From the NCBI GenBank assembly GCA_965279655.1, contig OZ257255.1, positions 2,046,001-2,110,000 on the forward strand: a stretch of 64,000 bases of DNA, given 5' to 3'. How positions within the stretch are numbered: position 1 is the first letter of the stretch; each line of letters begins with the position of its first letter. A program made the translations under genes and the position numbers. Under the pieces are notes generated by a model. That model had not been told where the DNA came from. It was given only the letters and a program-made list of their open reading frames with translations, and did not search any database. Of this stretch, positions 25,310 to 33,066 are shown piece by piece. The DNA comes from SCTM01 sp965279655. GTDB taxonomy: Bacteria; Pseudomonadota; Alphaproteobacteria; Rhodospirillales; Rhodospirillaceae.

Positions 25310-26884
25310 CTAATCATGGGGTTTTTGTCCCATCGTCGCTGCTAGCTTCACCAAGAACGACTTCGCGACCCCTGTATCCGCAGCAATCGCGTGCCGCACC
25401 AAGAGACGGTTGTTGTCCGGATTGCGCTCAGCGATGAGCACCGCGCGATCGCACGGCATCTCCAATTGGTTGGTCGCGACGGTAAAGCCGTCGCCGCCGT
25501 TCTCGATTGCCACCCATGCTTCTTCCGGTGACATCGATAGCTGGGGTGCGCGCTGCTCGTTGTCTAACGCGCGCATCTGATCGACACAGTGATTTATCCC
25601 ACCTTTCTCGGCAAAGAACGCGGCCACGCCATCAGGTGCGCACGATTGCGAATGGAGGTATCTCAAAGCCATTGCCCACTCGCTGGCACGCCGTTTGTTG
25701 TATGCCTCTGCGGGAATTGCCAGTTTGAGGCTCAGGGCAAAGAGATCAGATGCCTTGTTGAAGGTCATGCGCTTGGCTTGGACTAAAGCCTTGAGCTCTT
25801 CCTCGTTACGGGCGGCTCTTAGGGTCTGCGGATAGACCTCCGCCAAAAAGGCGTACAGCCGCTTGTCGCTGGTTTCCTGGTGCCCGGCATAGGCATGGAA
25901 CGCCAAGCTTGCGTTTGCACTGCGCTCCTGCAGCGAGACATCACCGCCGTCCTGCCCGATTGCGGGATTTACCCCGGTCTGGAGCGTGAGCGCGCCCGGC
26001 TTCTCGCGTATCTGTAAAGCGTCGGCTGGCAGGGAGTCCGGTGGCGGACTTTCCGGCAAAGCCGGACTGGGTTTCTCTTTTTCCGCTCGACGCAATATCT
26101 CCTCACCCTCGCCTACTGCGACTGCCAAATCCGGCCATTTGAGATCACGCAGGAGACGCAAGAGCTGGTAGTGGCCGCGCTCAGGAATCGCGATGGTATT
26201 GTGGACGGTGCTACCGTCGTCACGCGGGAAAGCACGGTAGCCGTAAGCTGGCGCCTTTAGGTTGTAGGCGATTACGCGGGAAACCGACTTCTTGACTCGG
26301 ATGACCACGTTTCCATGGGTGCCATCGGGAAGGCACATGAACATGCGAGCGAAGGCATTCTTGAGGGCAGGTTTAGAAATTCCCCACGCCAGCCCCTGGA
26401 AATGAACTGCGACCTTGTATCCCTTTCCTTTGGGCGTTTTGGGGAACACCGCAAATTCGATATTCCCAAATGCGCTGGCGCCGGCGTCGTCCAATAGTTT
26501 GGCGGCCAATATTTTCAGAATTCTTATTTGTGGCCCCGCATCGTCGTCTGAGCTCGCGAGATCGCATATCTTTGTAATCAGTGTGACCGCATACAGCGGG
26601 GACGTGGGCTTGACCTCGCAGAACGCATTGGTCACGCAGCGCAGCCAGTCCAGGCGCGCATATGGATTCATGTAGCCTAGGTTTGATGCATTGGCGCGTG
26701 AGATGCTTTGCTGCAGGTTTTCATACAGCTTAGGGGCGCGTTGGTAGCGCGTGATCGCGTCCGATAGCTGGCGATGGTGCCGTATGCATTCCTTGTAGGC
26801 TTTGCCACCTTTACCGATGCTTCTCTCGCAACGTAAGCGAACGGTCTTCCAATTGGGCTTATACGCGTGTGTATGTGTGGCCAT
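25310..26884 (-). CDS. Rep-like protein with HUQ/YxxK rolling-circle endonuclease signature
   Basis: 524 residues, annotated here by motif only. Residues 98-103 (YAVTLI) resemble Rep motif I. Residues 161-164 read HFQG in VAVHFQGLAWG, the HUQ variant of the HUH metal-binding motif II seen in circovirus-type Reps (HLQGF). Residues 207-210 read YNLK in VIAYNLKAPAYGYR, like motif III YxxK with its nicking Tyr. Spacing of 60 and about 45 residues fits an HUH nuclease fold. The C-terminal half (after about 255) is Pro/Ala-rich and then helical, with no Walker A seen. It follows an excisionase-like HTH gene on the same strand and probably initiates replication or transfer of a mobile element. Nuclease identity is inference. 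Confidence 0.55.
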   Translation of the reverse strand: MATHTHAYKPNWKTVRLRCERSIGKGGKAYKECIRHHRQLSDAITRYQRAPKLYENLQQSISRANASNLGYMNPYARLDWLRCVTNAFCEVKPTSPLYAVTLITKICDLASSDDDAGPQIRILKILAAKLLDDAGASAFGNIEFAVFPKTPKGKGYKVAVHFQGLAWGISKPALKNAFARMFMCLPDGTHGNVVIRVKKSVSRVIAYNLKAPAYGYRAFPRDDGSTVHNTIAIPERGHYQLLRLLRDLKWPDLAVAVGEGEEILRRAEKEKPSPALPESPPPDSLPADALQIREKPGALTLQTGVNPAIGQDGGDVSLQERSANASLAFHAYAGHQETSDKRLYAFLAEVYPQTLRAARNEEELKALVQAKRMTFNKASDLFALSLKLAIPAEAYNKRRASEWAMALRYLHSQSCAPDGVAAFFAEKGGINHCVDQMRALDNEQRAPQLSMSPEEAWVAIENGGDGFTVATNQLEMPCDRAVLIAERNPDNNRLLVRHAIAADTGVAKSFLVKLAATMGQKPHD

Positions 26885-26896
26885 GGCATTACTGTC

Positions 26897-26920
26897 CTAT
26901 ACGTAACAGTGGCTATACGT
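26897..26920. repeat. Paired direct repeat upstream of the Rep-like gene
   Basis: The octamer CTATACGT occurs at 26897-26904 and again at 26913-26920, 16 bases start to start, 13 bases upstream of the Rep-like ATG. A flanking ACTGT/ACAGT inverted pair (26891-26895, 26906-26910) overlaps the first copy. This could be an operator for the adjacent HTH protein or a short iteron. It is seen directly; its function is inferred. Confidence 0.4.
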
Positions 26921-26972
26921 GGGGTGGGGGTTTGTAGGGGTACTGGGATACTTGGGGGATGGTGGTTACAAG

Positions 26973-27215
26973 CTATGCGCTTGCACCGCCCTTCACGGTT
27001 GGTGACGCGTATGGCGGCAGCGCCAAGGCCCATTCCTCTGCAGCTGCGATCGAAATGCGGGTCGATCGTCCCGCTTTAATCGCCTGCAATCGCCCCGCCT
27101 TCAGCTCGAGGTATACGCGGCTGCGACATATCCCGTATCGGCGAGAGAACTCGGCGATGGTGAGAAAACGTTTGTCTGGAGTGACGATGTGATCTGTTGG
27201 CGAAAAGGAGGGCAT
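26973..27215 (-). CDS. Excisionase/MerR-like helix-turn-helix protein
   Basis: About 80 residues from ATG 27215 (GTG 27287 would extend it by 24). The core reads FLTIAEFSRRYGICRSRVYL, then ELKAGRLQAIKAGRSTRI and EEWALALP, the pattern of excisionase/AlpA/HTH_17 proteins: helix, recognition helix and wing. Such proteins direct excision or regulate replication genes of plasmids and integrative elements. It lies about 90 bases upstream of the Rep-like gene on the same strand, with a paired repeat between them. Start uncertain, as no clear ribosome site was found. Confidence 0.72.
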   Translation of the reverse strand: MPSFSPTDHIVTPDKRFLTIAEFSRRYGICRSRVYLELKAGRLQAIKAGRSTRISIAAAEEWALALPPYASPTVKGGASA

Positions 27216-27359
27216 GTGTGTTTCCGCTATTCTGCTATCCGATGCCGACGCACTTATTGCGACGTGCCTAGGCATCAGCGGATACACGCAGTTCCGTCTT
27301 AAGTCTCGGCGAGGCGATGGTAGAATTGGGTGCGAAAATTGCGCAATTCTACCAACAGG

Positions 27360-28283
27360 TCATTTTCGCAACTTCGGGCGACGGCGCACGGTGTTGTCGA
27401 AAAGAGCTGCCACTTGAGAAGCTGCAATTACGCGAAACCGCTTAGAGTTGGCGGATCGACTATATTTTCGAAGCGCATCGAATGTGGCCGCCACCAAAAC
27501 GTAGAGGCCGCTCTTTGTGCTGCGTGTTGCTGCTGTTGCCGTGGCCTTTTCCCAGATATCGATCAGGCCGTTAATTAGGATTCGCTCCGTTGGAAATCCA
27601 GGAGCTCCCCGAGGCGCTTTGAGGAGCTCTTCCCAAGCTGCGCTGCACTCACGAGCAAATAAACCGAGACCTCGGATGTCGAAGCTGTCGACAGGGGTAC
27701 CGGAATAGTTGGGATAGGAAGTTCGCTTTCCGGCCGACAACATGAGTTCTTCGACAGAGCGACCTATCTTGAAATACACACCGGGCCGCCGTCCCCGCGC
27801 CCTCGCTTCAGTCAGCATTTTTTTGGTTTCGCCTAAAGCGAACTCATACAAGGCTTCTTTCTGCAGCAGGTCGGCTTCCCGCGGTTCGTCGCTCAAGATT
27901 AGCGACGCCAGGCGCGACATTGCGCTGATTAGCGGTCGCAGCTGCTTTCGGATCTCGGTTGAGGCGTTCGGCTCGGGAGTCACTTTATGAAAACTGTAGA
28001 TGGCGACCCTCTCGCACACTTCTTTCATGCTGGCGGCTAGAAGGGCCTTGTTCTCAGGGGCCGTGATCGCTTCGCACAGGACGGCGCGGGTTTTCTGCAA
28101 ACCCGGTTGTCCCAATAGGTCTTCGCCATGAGTTGCGGCCATCCAAAGATCGGATTGAGCGAGACTGGTCCGCCTTAAATCCTCCGGGAGGCCACCAACA
28201 TCTACTGAGACGGCGGTGCGGTCCAACGCGTCCCTGAGCGCAATCCGTCGCTTGTCGGCGGCACCTGTGATTTTGCGCGACAT
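27360..28283 (-). CDS. Hypothetical protein next to tRNA-Glu
   Basis: 307 residues from ATG 28283, preceded by GGGAAGA at 5 bases; a TTG at 28295 would add four residues. Mostly helical and charged, with patches such as RKQLRPLISAMSRLASLIL and ALYEFALGETKKMLTEARAR. I do not recognise it. It lacks the R..HxxR..Y pattern of tyrosine recombinases and has no serine-recombinase motif, so although it sits where an integrase is usual (next to the tRNA 3' end) it does not look like one. No signal peptide or membrane helix. Confidence 0.55.
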   Translation of the reverse strand: MSRKITGAADKRRIALRDALDRTAVSVDVGGLPEDLRRTSLAQSDLWMAATHGEDLLGQPGLQKTRAVLCEAITAPENKALLAASMKEVCERVAIYSFHKVTPEPNASTEIRKQLRPLISAMSRLASLILSDEPREADLLQKEALYEFALGETKKMLTEARARGRRPGVYFKIGRSVEELMLSAGKRTSYPNYSGTPVDSFDIRGLGLFARECSAAWEELLKAPRGAPGFPTERILINGLIDIWEKATATAATRSTKSGLYVLVAATFDALRKYSRSANSKRFRVIAASQVAALFDNTVRRRPKLRK

Positions 28284-28403
28284 CGTTCTTCCCAAGGATG
28301 GGACTAGTTGGCGTGTTTCTAAAATACTGAGTAGCGGGGGCGCGCGGCAGAGTCATTCGCCCCGCTCCGTCCGCACAAGTTCACGCGCGTTCGCCCAGGG
28401 ATA

Positions 28404-28424
28404 TTGGACAAAAGTTGGACAAAA
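28404..28424. repeat. Tandem 10-base repeat at the tRNA-proximal island end
   Basis: TTGGACAAAA occurs at 28404-28413 and 28415-28424, followed by a small CCCC-TTTC-GGGG hairpin, about 45 bases from the 3' end of tRNA-Glu. Its position suggests the boundary of a former integrated element. No matching copy was found at the left end of the island. Confidence 0.4.
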
Positions 28425-28467
28425 CCCCTTTCGGGGCTGGCGACTGTCGCTAAGTGCTTGAAAAAGT

Positions 28468-28543
28468 TGGCGTCCCCACGGGGATTCGAACCCCGGTCGT
28501 CGCCGTGAAAGGGCGATGTCCTAGGCCTCTAGACGATGGGGAC
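28468..28543 (-). tRNA. tRNA-Glu (anticodon UUC)
   Basis: On the minus strand the acceptor stem GTCCCCA pairs with TGGGGAC. The anticodon stem-loop TCGCC-CTTTCAC-GGCGA gives anticodon UUC, and the T arm has GGTTCGAATCC. The discriminator is G and the CCA end is encoded (28470-28468). The 3' end points left, into the accessory island, the usual geometry for integration at a tRNA. Confidence 0.95.
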
Positions 28544-28787
28544 GTCTGACCGGCTAGAGACGCCGGCGGGCGGCAGGTGATACCGGGGGTGGCCTCAGAA
28601 ATCAAGGCCGAGAAACCGAGGCCCTGACGTGGTTTGGCAAGTTATCCACAGGCAAGCGCGCCAGCGGGTCGAGATGGCCTTGGCGGGCCGGGGCTGGGCC
28701 CGGTTTCATCCCGGTTTAACGGTTGTCACGCTAGAACCTGCAAGATAGGACACCAGCCTCGATTTCTTGCCCCCGGTTCCCGCACCC

Positions 28788-29378
28788 ATGTCCACACCCA
28801 CCCCGTCCCCCACGCCGCTCAAGGTCCGGATCCGTCCGGCCCTGGAAAGCGACATGCCTGCGGTGCAAGAGATCTATGCCTACTACGTCAGCAAGACGAC
28901 CGCGTCCTTCGAGGACGATCCGCCGACCGTGGCGGAGATGACCGCGCGCTGGCAGCGCATTGTCGCCCGCGGCATGCCGTTCATCGTCGCCGTGCGCGGA
29001 TCGCGCGTGGTGGGCTATGCCTACGCCGGTCCGTTCCGGGAACGCTCGGCCTATCGCTACACCTGCGAAGATTCGATCTATGTGGCGCACGACGTGGTCG
29101 GCCGCGATATCGGACACGCCCTGATGACCAATTTGATCTCCAAGTGCGAGGCTTACGGCTTCCGCCAGATGATCGCCGTGATCGGCGATTCCGCCAATGC
29201 CTCGTCTCTCGCCATTCACAGCCGCCACGGCTTTTACGTCATCGGCGCACTGTCGTCGGTGGGCTACAAGTTCGGGCGCTGGTCCGACGCGGTGTACATG
29301 CAACGCAGCCTCGGTGACGGCGACAGCACCCTTCCCAAAGGTCCGAAAAGCAGGCGCGGCGCCAAGCGCGGCAAATAA
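28788..29378 (+). CDS. GNAT N-acetyltransferase (phosphinothricin acetyltransferase-like)
   Basis: 196 residues from ATG 28788. It shows the GNAT layout of the PAT/MnaT group: IRPALESDMPAVQEIYAYYV, TASFEDDPPT, GYAYAGPFRERSAYRYTCED with SIYVAHDVVGRDIG for acetyl-CoA binding, and NASSLAIHSRHGFYVIG. Relatives acetylate phosphinothricin, methionine sulfoximine or amino acids in the cytosol. The frame is open 21 bases further upstream with TTG, but the ATG fits the domain start. It faces the HdeA-like gene across a shared hairpin terminator. The last 20 residues are a basic tail (KSRRGAKRGK). Confidence 0.88.
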   Translation: MSTPTPSPTPLKVRIRPALESDMPAVQEIYAYYVSKTTASFEDDPPTVAEMTARWQRIVARGMPFIVAVRGSRVVGYAYAGPFRERSAYRYTCEDSIYVAHDVVGRDIGHALMTNLISKCEAYGFRQMIAVIGDSANASSLAIHSRHGFYVIGALSSVGYKFGRWSDAVYMQRSLGDGDSTLPKGPKSRRGAKRGK

Positions 29379-29380
29379 AA

Positions 29381-29408
29381 ACGGCGGGTCTTGCGACCCG
29401 CCGTCTTC
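29381..29408. terminator. Bidirectional hairpin terminator
   Basis: A 10-base perfect stem ACGGCGGGTC / GACCCGCCGT with a TTGC loop (29381-29404) lies between convergent genes. A run of A on the left gives a T-tract for minus-strand transcription, and TCTTCATTT follows on the right. Confidence 0.8.
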
Positions 29409-29431
29409 ATTTCAGCCTGACGCAGGCGAAA

Positions 29432-30079
29432 TTACATCTTCACCTTTTCGGCGACCATGGCGACCAAGTCCATGTACTTGGTTTCCGCCATCTTGGCGCA
29501 GTTGTTCGAGATCGCACCGGCGAGCACCGGCTTGTTCTCCATGCCGATCACCATGTCGGCCTGCGCGACATTCTTGAAGCCCTGAATGAACGCCACGGCC
29601 CACAACTCAGCCACGTCGGCCTTGGTCGGCGCGCTCTTCTTCGCCGCGGTGTGATCGGCGCAGGTGTAGGTCGCCGGCGAAAAATCGGCCATGGCGGTGT
29701 TGGGGATCTTGATCTTCTCTTTCGCGATCGCCTGCATGGAGACGGCCAGGATCGAAGACTGCGGATATTCGCGGCACTTCTGCAGCATCAGCGAGGTGAG
29801 CTTGTCATCGTCGGACTTCTCGGCGGACATCTCGAGCTTGTTCTGCCCCTTGAGGTAGCCGGCGAGATAGCCCTGCATCCACACGCGGCCGAGCGCCGAC
29901 TGAGCTTTGCCGGTCGAGTTCTCGCCAAGACCATTCGTGTAGTTCAGGCAGCTGAAGGTGGAACCGTCGAACTCGCCGTTGCCGGCCGGCGCCTTGTCGG
30001 CGGCAATCGCGCCGAAGCTCATGGCGCCAGTCAGCACGACGGCGGCGGCCAGGCGGCCGATGTGTTTGGAAATGGTCAT
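29432..30079 (-). CDS. Exported protein with two HdeA-like units
   Basis: 215 residues with a signal peptide (LAAAVVLTGAMSFGAIAA). The mature part repeats one unit twice: residues about 40-115 (FSCLNYTNG, RVWMQGYLAGY, KCREYP) and about 135-210 (YTCADHTAA, ELWAVAFIQGF, NNCAKMAE). Each unit has two Cys that would form the disulfide of the HdeA/HdeB acid-chaperone fold. It is therefore a probable periplasmic tandem HdeA-like protein; acid chaperone activity is inference. It stands alone, with its own terminator to the left. Confidence 0.7.
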   Translation of the reverse strand: MTISKHIGRLAAAVVLTGAMSFGAIAADKAPAGNGEFDGSTFSCLNYTNGLGENSTGKAQSALGRVWMQGYLAGYLKGQNKLEMSAEKSDDDKLTSLMLQKCREYPQSSILAVSMQAIAKEKIKIPNTAMADFSPATYTCADHTAAKKSAPTKADVAELWAVAFIQGFKNVAQADMVIGMENKPVLAGAISNNCAKMAETKYMDLVAMVAEKVKM

Positions 30080-30274
30080 TGAGAGGTTCCCCGATCCAAT
30101 GGGCTAATTGTGAAAATGGCCGTCGCCGCAGACGCTTAGAAGACCCTGCGCCCGCAGCCAGCGGAGCCGCACGGTCGCACGGCCCTGGAGGCCCGTCAAC
30201 GGCTCCAGGCGGCCGTCTCACACTGGGATAGCCACGATTTTCGGAAGCGTTTTCAAGCAGCTGGCAGGGGTGCC

Positions 30275-32047
30275 TTAGTCGACCGCGAACGCGTCGTCGA
30301 TGCACAACTGGGCCTCGTTGCGACCCTGCCAGGTATCCGCGCGGATGGTGCCCGCCAGATGCAAAGTGCGGCCGCGTGCCGTGAGCAAAAGCTGGCCGAG
30401 GTCGGAATCCACGCAATTGAAAGCGATCGCCTTCAGCCGCCCGCCGCTGCGCCCGGTGAGGAAGCAGCGCACGTGACCGGACCCGACGATGTCGGCTTTG
30501 ACGATCTGCGCGCCGATCACGGCGAAGCGCGGCTCTTCGTTGCCCGCGCCGAACGGTTCGACCTTGGCGAGATCCTCGATCAATTGCGCCGTGACCGCGG
30601 ACACGGCCAGTGCTCCGTCCAGGGCCATCGTCGGCAACAGACGCTCACCGGCGAGTTGGCGGCGCACCTCGTCCTGGATAAACGCGATCAGGCCGGGGAT
30701 TTCGTTCTCGCCGACCGTCAGCCCAGCTGCCATCGCATGACCGCCGCCATTCATCAGCAAGCCGGCCTCGCGCGCGGCGATGATGGCGCGGCCGATGTCG
30801 ACACCCGCGACGGATCGCGCCGAGCCTTTCGCCATCCCGCCATCGACGGCGATGACGCAGGCCGGACGGTCATAGCGCTCCTTCAATCGTCCCGCGACGA
30901 TGCCGATCACGCCGGGATGCCATGACTTGCCCACCGCGAACACGACGGGTTGGTCGGGATTGGCGGTGGTTTCCACCTGTTCGATCGCTTCGGAAAGGAC
31001 CGCCGCCTCGATCTCCTTGCGCGCGGCATTGAACTCATCAAGCCGCATCGCCAGCGCCGTCGCTTCGTCCGGGTCTTCGGTCGAGAGCAATCGCGTGCCG
31101 AGGTCCGCCTGGCCGACACGGCCGCCCGCGTTCACCCGAGGGCCGAGCAGGAAGCCGAGGTGGAAGGCCGTCGGCCGCGTATCGATGCGAGAAACGCGCG
31201 ACAGCGCGGACAAGCCGACATTCGTCCCCTGCCCCAACACCTTCAGCCCTTGCACCACAAAGGCACGGTTGAGACCTTTCAGGGGCACCACATCGCACAC
31301 CGTGCCGAGAGCGACGATATCGAGCCATTGCCGCAGGTCGGGTTCTTTGCGCGCATCGGAGTACCAGCCCGCCGCGCGCAGCGCCCTGTTCACAGCAACG
31401 ATCAGCAGAAACGCCACGCCCACGGCAGCCAGGTGCCCCTGTCCGCTCACGTCGTCGAGCCGATTGGGATTCACCACAGCGGAAGCGACGGGCAGCGCCG
31501 GTTCGGCCTTGTGGTGATCGACTACGATCACATCGAGACCCACATCCTTCGCCGCCTGCAGGGGCGCAAAGGCGACAATGCCGCAATCCACGGTGATCGC
31601 CACGCGCGCACCTTGCGCATGCAGCGCCTGTAGCGCGGGCGCGTTGGGGCCGTAGCCCTCCTTCATGCGATCCGGGATATAGACGACCGGCGTCACGCCG
31701 ACAGCGCGAAAGAAGCGGTTCAGCAGCGCTGAGGACGTCGCGCCATCGACGTCGTAGTCCCCAAAAATGGCGATCGGCTCACCGGCAGTGATCGCCGCCA
31801 CGATGCGGCCGGCCGCGCGGTCCATATCCGCGAACGTACTCGGGTCCGGCATCAGATCGCGCAGGGTCGGCTGCAAGAAGGACGCCGCACCGTCCACCGC
31901 AACGCCGCGCGCGCATAGCACCCGGGCCACGGCGTCCGAAACGCCCATCTGGCGCGTCATGCCGGTGACAGCGGCTTCGTCCACCGCGCGCAAATGCCAG
32001 CGGCGGCCAAGCACGGAGGACGCGACGCCGAGGAAGGCCTCGCTCAA
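30275..32047 (-). CDS. recJ: Single-stranded-DNA-specific exonuclease RecJ
   Basis: 590 residues, usual RecJ length. The DHH-family motifs are visible: FGDYDVDGATS near residue 100, VDCGI, and VIVVDHHKAE. The DHHA1 domain shows GGGHAMAAGLT around residue 400, with an OB-like C terminus. RecJ degrades single strands 5' to 3' in recombination and mismatch repair. The best start is TTG 32047, nine bases after the glpX stop; the FLGVASSVLGRRW opening matches other alphaproteobacterial RecJ proteins, and no ATG is available before it. It closes the run aminotransferase-hom-glpX-recJ. Confidence 0.95.
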   Translation of the reverse strand: MSEAFLGVASSVLGRRWHLRAVDEAAVTGMTRQMGVSDAVARVLCARGVAVDGAASFLQPTLRDLMPDPSTFADMDRAAGRIVAAITAGEPIAIFGDYDVDGATSSALLNRFFRAVGVTPVVYIPDRMKEGYGPNAPALQALHAQGARVAITVDCGIVAFAPLQAAKDVGLDVIVVDHHKAEPALPVASAVVNPNRLDDVSGQGHLAAVGVAFLLIVAVNRALRAAGWYSDARKEPDLRQWLDIVALGTVCDVVPLKGLNRAFVVQGLKVLGQGTNVGLSALSRVSRIDTRPTAFHLGFLLGPRVNAGGRVGQADLGTRLLSTEDPDEATALAMRLDEFNAARKEIEAAVLSEAIEQVETTANPDQPVVFAVGKSWHPGVIGIVAGRLKERYDRPACVIAVDGGMAKGSARSVAGVDIGRAIIAAREAGLLMNGGGHAMAAGLTVGENEIPGLIAFIQDEVRRQLAGERLLPTMALDGALAVSAVTAQLIEDLAKVEPFGAGNEEPRFAVIGAQIVKADIVGSGHVRCFLTGRSGGRLKAIAFNCVDSDLGQLLLTARGRTLHLAGTIRADTWQGRNEAQLCIDDAFAVD

Positions 32048-32056
32048 GGACGCGCC

Positions 32057-33040
32057 TTAGCCAACGTCGAAGCGGTGATGCGCCTCGATGTAGCGAACGG
32101 TGTGCGACTTGGAACGCATCACGAGGGAATAGGTAACCGCACCGCCATGGAAGCGGCGCACGCCTTTGAGCATCGGGCCCGTGGTGACGCCCGTCGCGGC
32201 GAACATCACGTTGCCTTTCGCCATGTCGAGCATGGAGTACTTCTTGTTAAGGTCCTTGATGCCCCACTTGGCGGCGCGGCCGCGCTCATCGTCGTTGCGG
32301 AACAACAGGCGCCCCTGCATCTGTCCGCCGATGCAACGCAGCGCGGCGGCGGCGAGAACGCCTTCCGGTGCGCCGCCCGAGCCCATGTAGAGGTCCACGC
32401 CGGAGTCCGGCTGCGCAGTCGCGATCACGCCCGACACGTCGCCGTCGGAGATCAACATGATGCGGGCGCCCGCGGCGCGCACCTTGGCGATCAACTCCGC
32501 ATGACGCGGACGATCGAGGATGCAGACCAGCAGATCGGCAACATCGCTCTTCTTGGCTTCGGCGAGGCGTTTGAGATTGTCCACCACGCTGAAATCGAGA
32601 TCGATCACGCCGTCCGGCAACCCCGGCCCAACCGCGATCTTGTCCATGTACACGTCCGGCGCATTGAGGAAGTTTCCGGCTTCCGCCATGGCGATGACGG
32701 CCAGCGCGTTCGCGCCGCCCTTTGCGGTGATGGTCGTGCCTTCCAGCGGATCTAGCGCGATGTCGATCTTCGGACCTTCGCCCGAACCGACCTTCTCGCC
32801 GATATAGAGCATGGGCGCTTCGTCCCGCTCACCCTCGCCGATCACCACAGTGCCATCGATATTCAGGCTATTGAGAGCCTTGCGCATGGCGTCGACGGCA
32901 GCCTGGTCGGCGGCCTTCTCATCGCCCATACCGACGAGGCGTGAGGCGCTCAGCGCCGCGGCTTCGGTAACGCGCACGGTCTCTAGCGCGAGGTTGCGCT
33001 CAAGGACGTTGTCGAAAGAGGAATCAAGCTGTAGCGACAT
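32057..33040 (-). CDS. glpX: Class II fructose-1,6-bisphosphatase
   Basis: 327 residues, the normal length for GlpX. Motifs include GEGERDEAPMLYIGE, DPLEGTT (Li-sensitive phosphatase core, metal-binding) and LMISDGDVSG. It hydrolyses fructose-1,6-bisphosphate in gluconeogenesis. It lies between hom (27 bases upstream) and recJ (9 bases downstream) on the same strand and is probably co-transcribed with both. Confidence 0.95.
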   Translation of the reverse strand: MSLQLDSSFDNVLERNLALETVRVTEAAALSASRLVGMGDEKAADQAAVDAMRKALNSLNIDGTVVIGEGERDEAPMLYIGEKVGSGEGPKIDIALDPLEGTTITAKGGANALAVIAMAEAGNFLNAPDVYMDKIAVGPGLPDGVIDLDFSVVDNLKRLAEAKKSDVADLLVCILDRPRHAELIAKVRAAGARIMLISDGDVSGVIATAQPDSGVDLYMGSGGAPEGVLAAAALRCIGGQMQGRLLFRNDDERGRAAKWGIKDLNKKYSMLDMAKGNVMFAATGVTTGPMLKGVRRFHGGAVTYSLVMRSKSHTVRYIEAHHRFDVG

Positions 33041-33066
33041 GGAGGCTCCTGGAAAGGCGAGACGCG

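Noticed and set aside
27360..28283. Tyrosine integrase next to tRNA-Glu
   Set aside because: No R..HxxR..Y pattern; left as a hypothetical protein.
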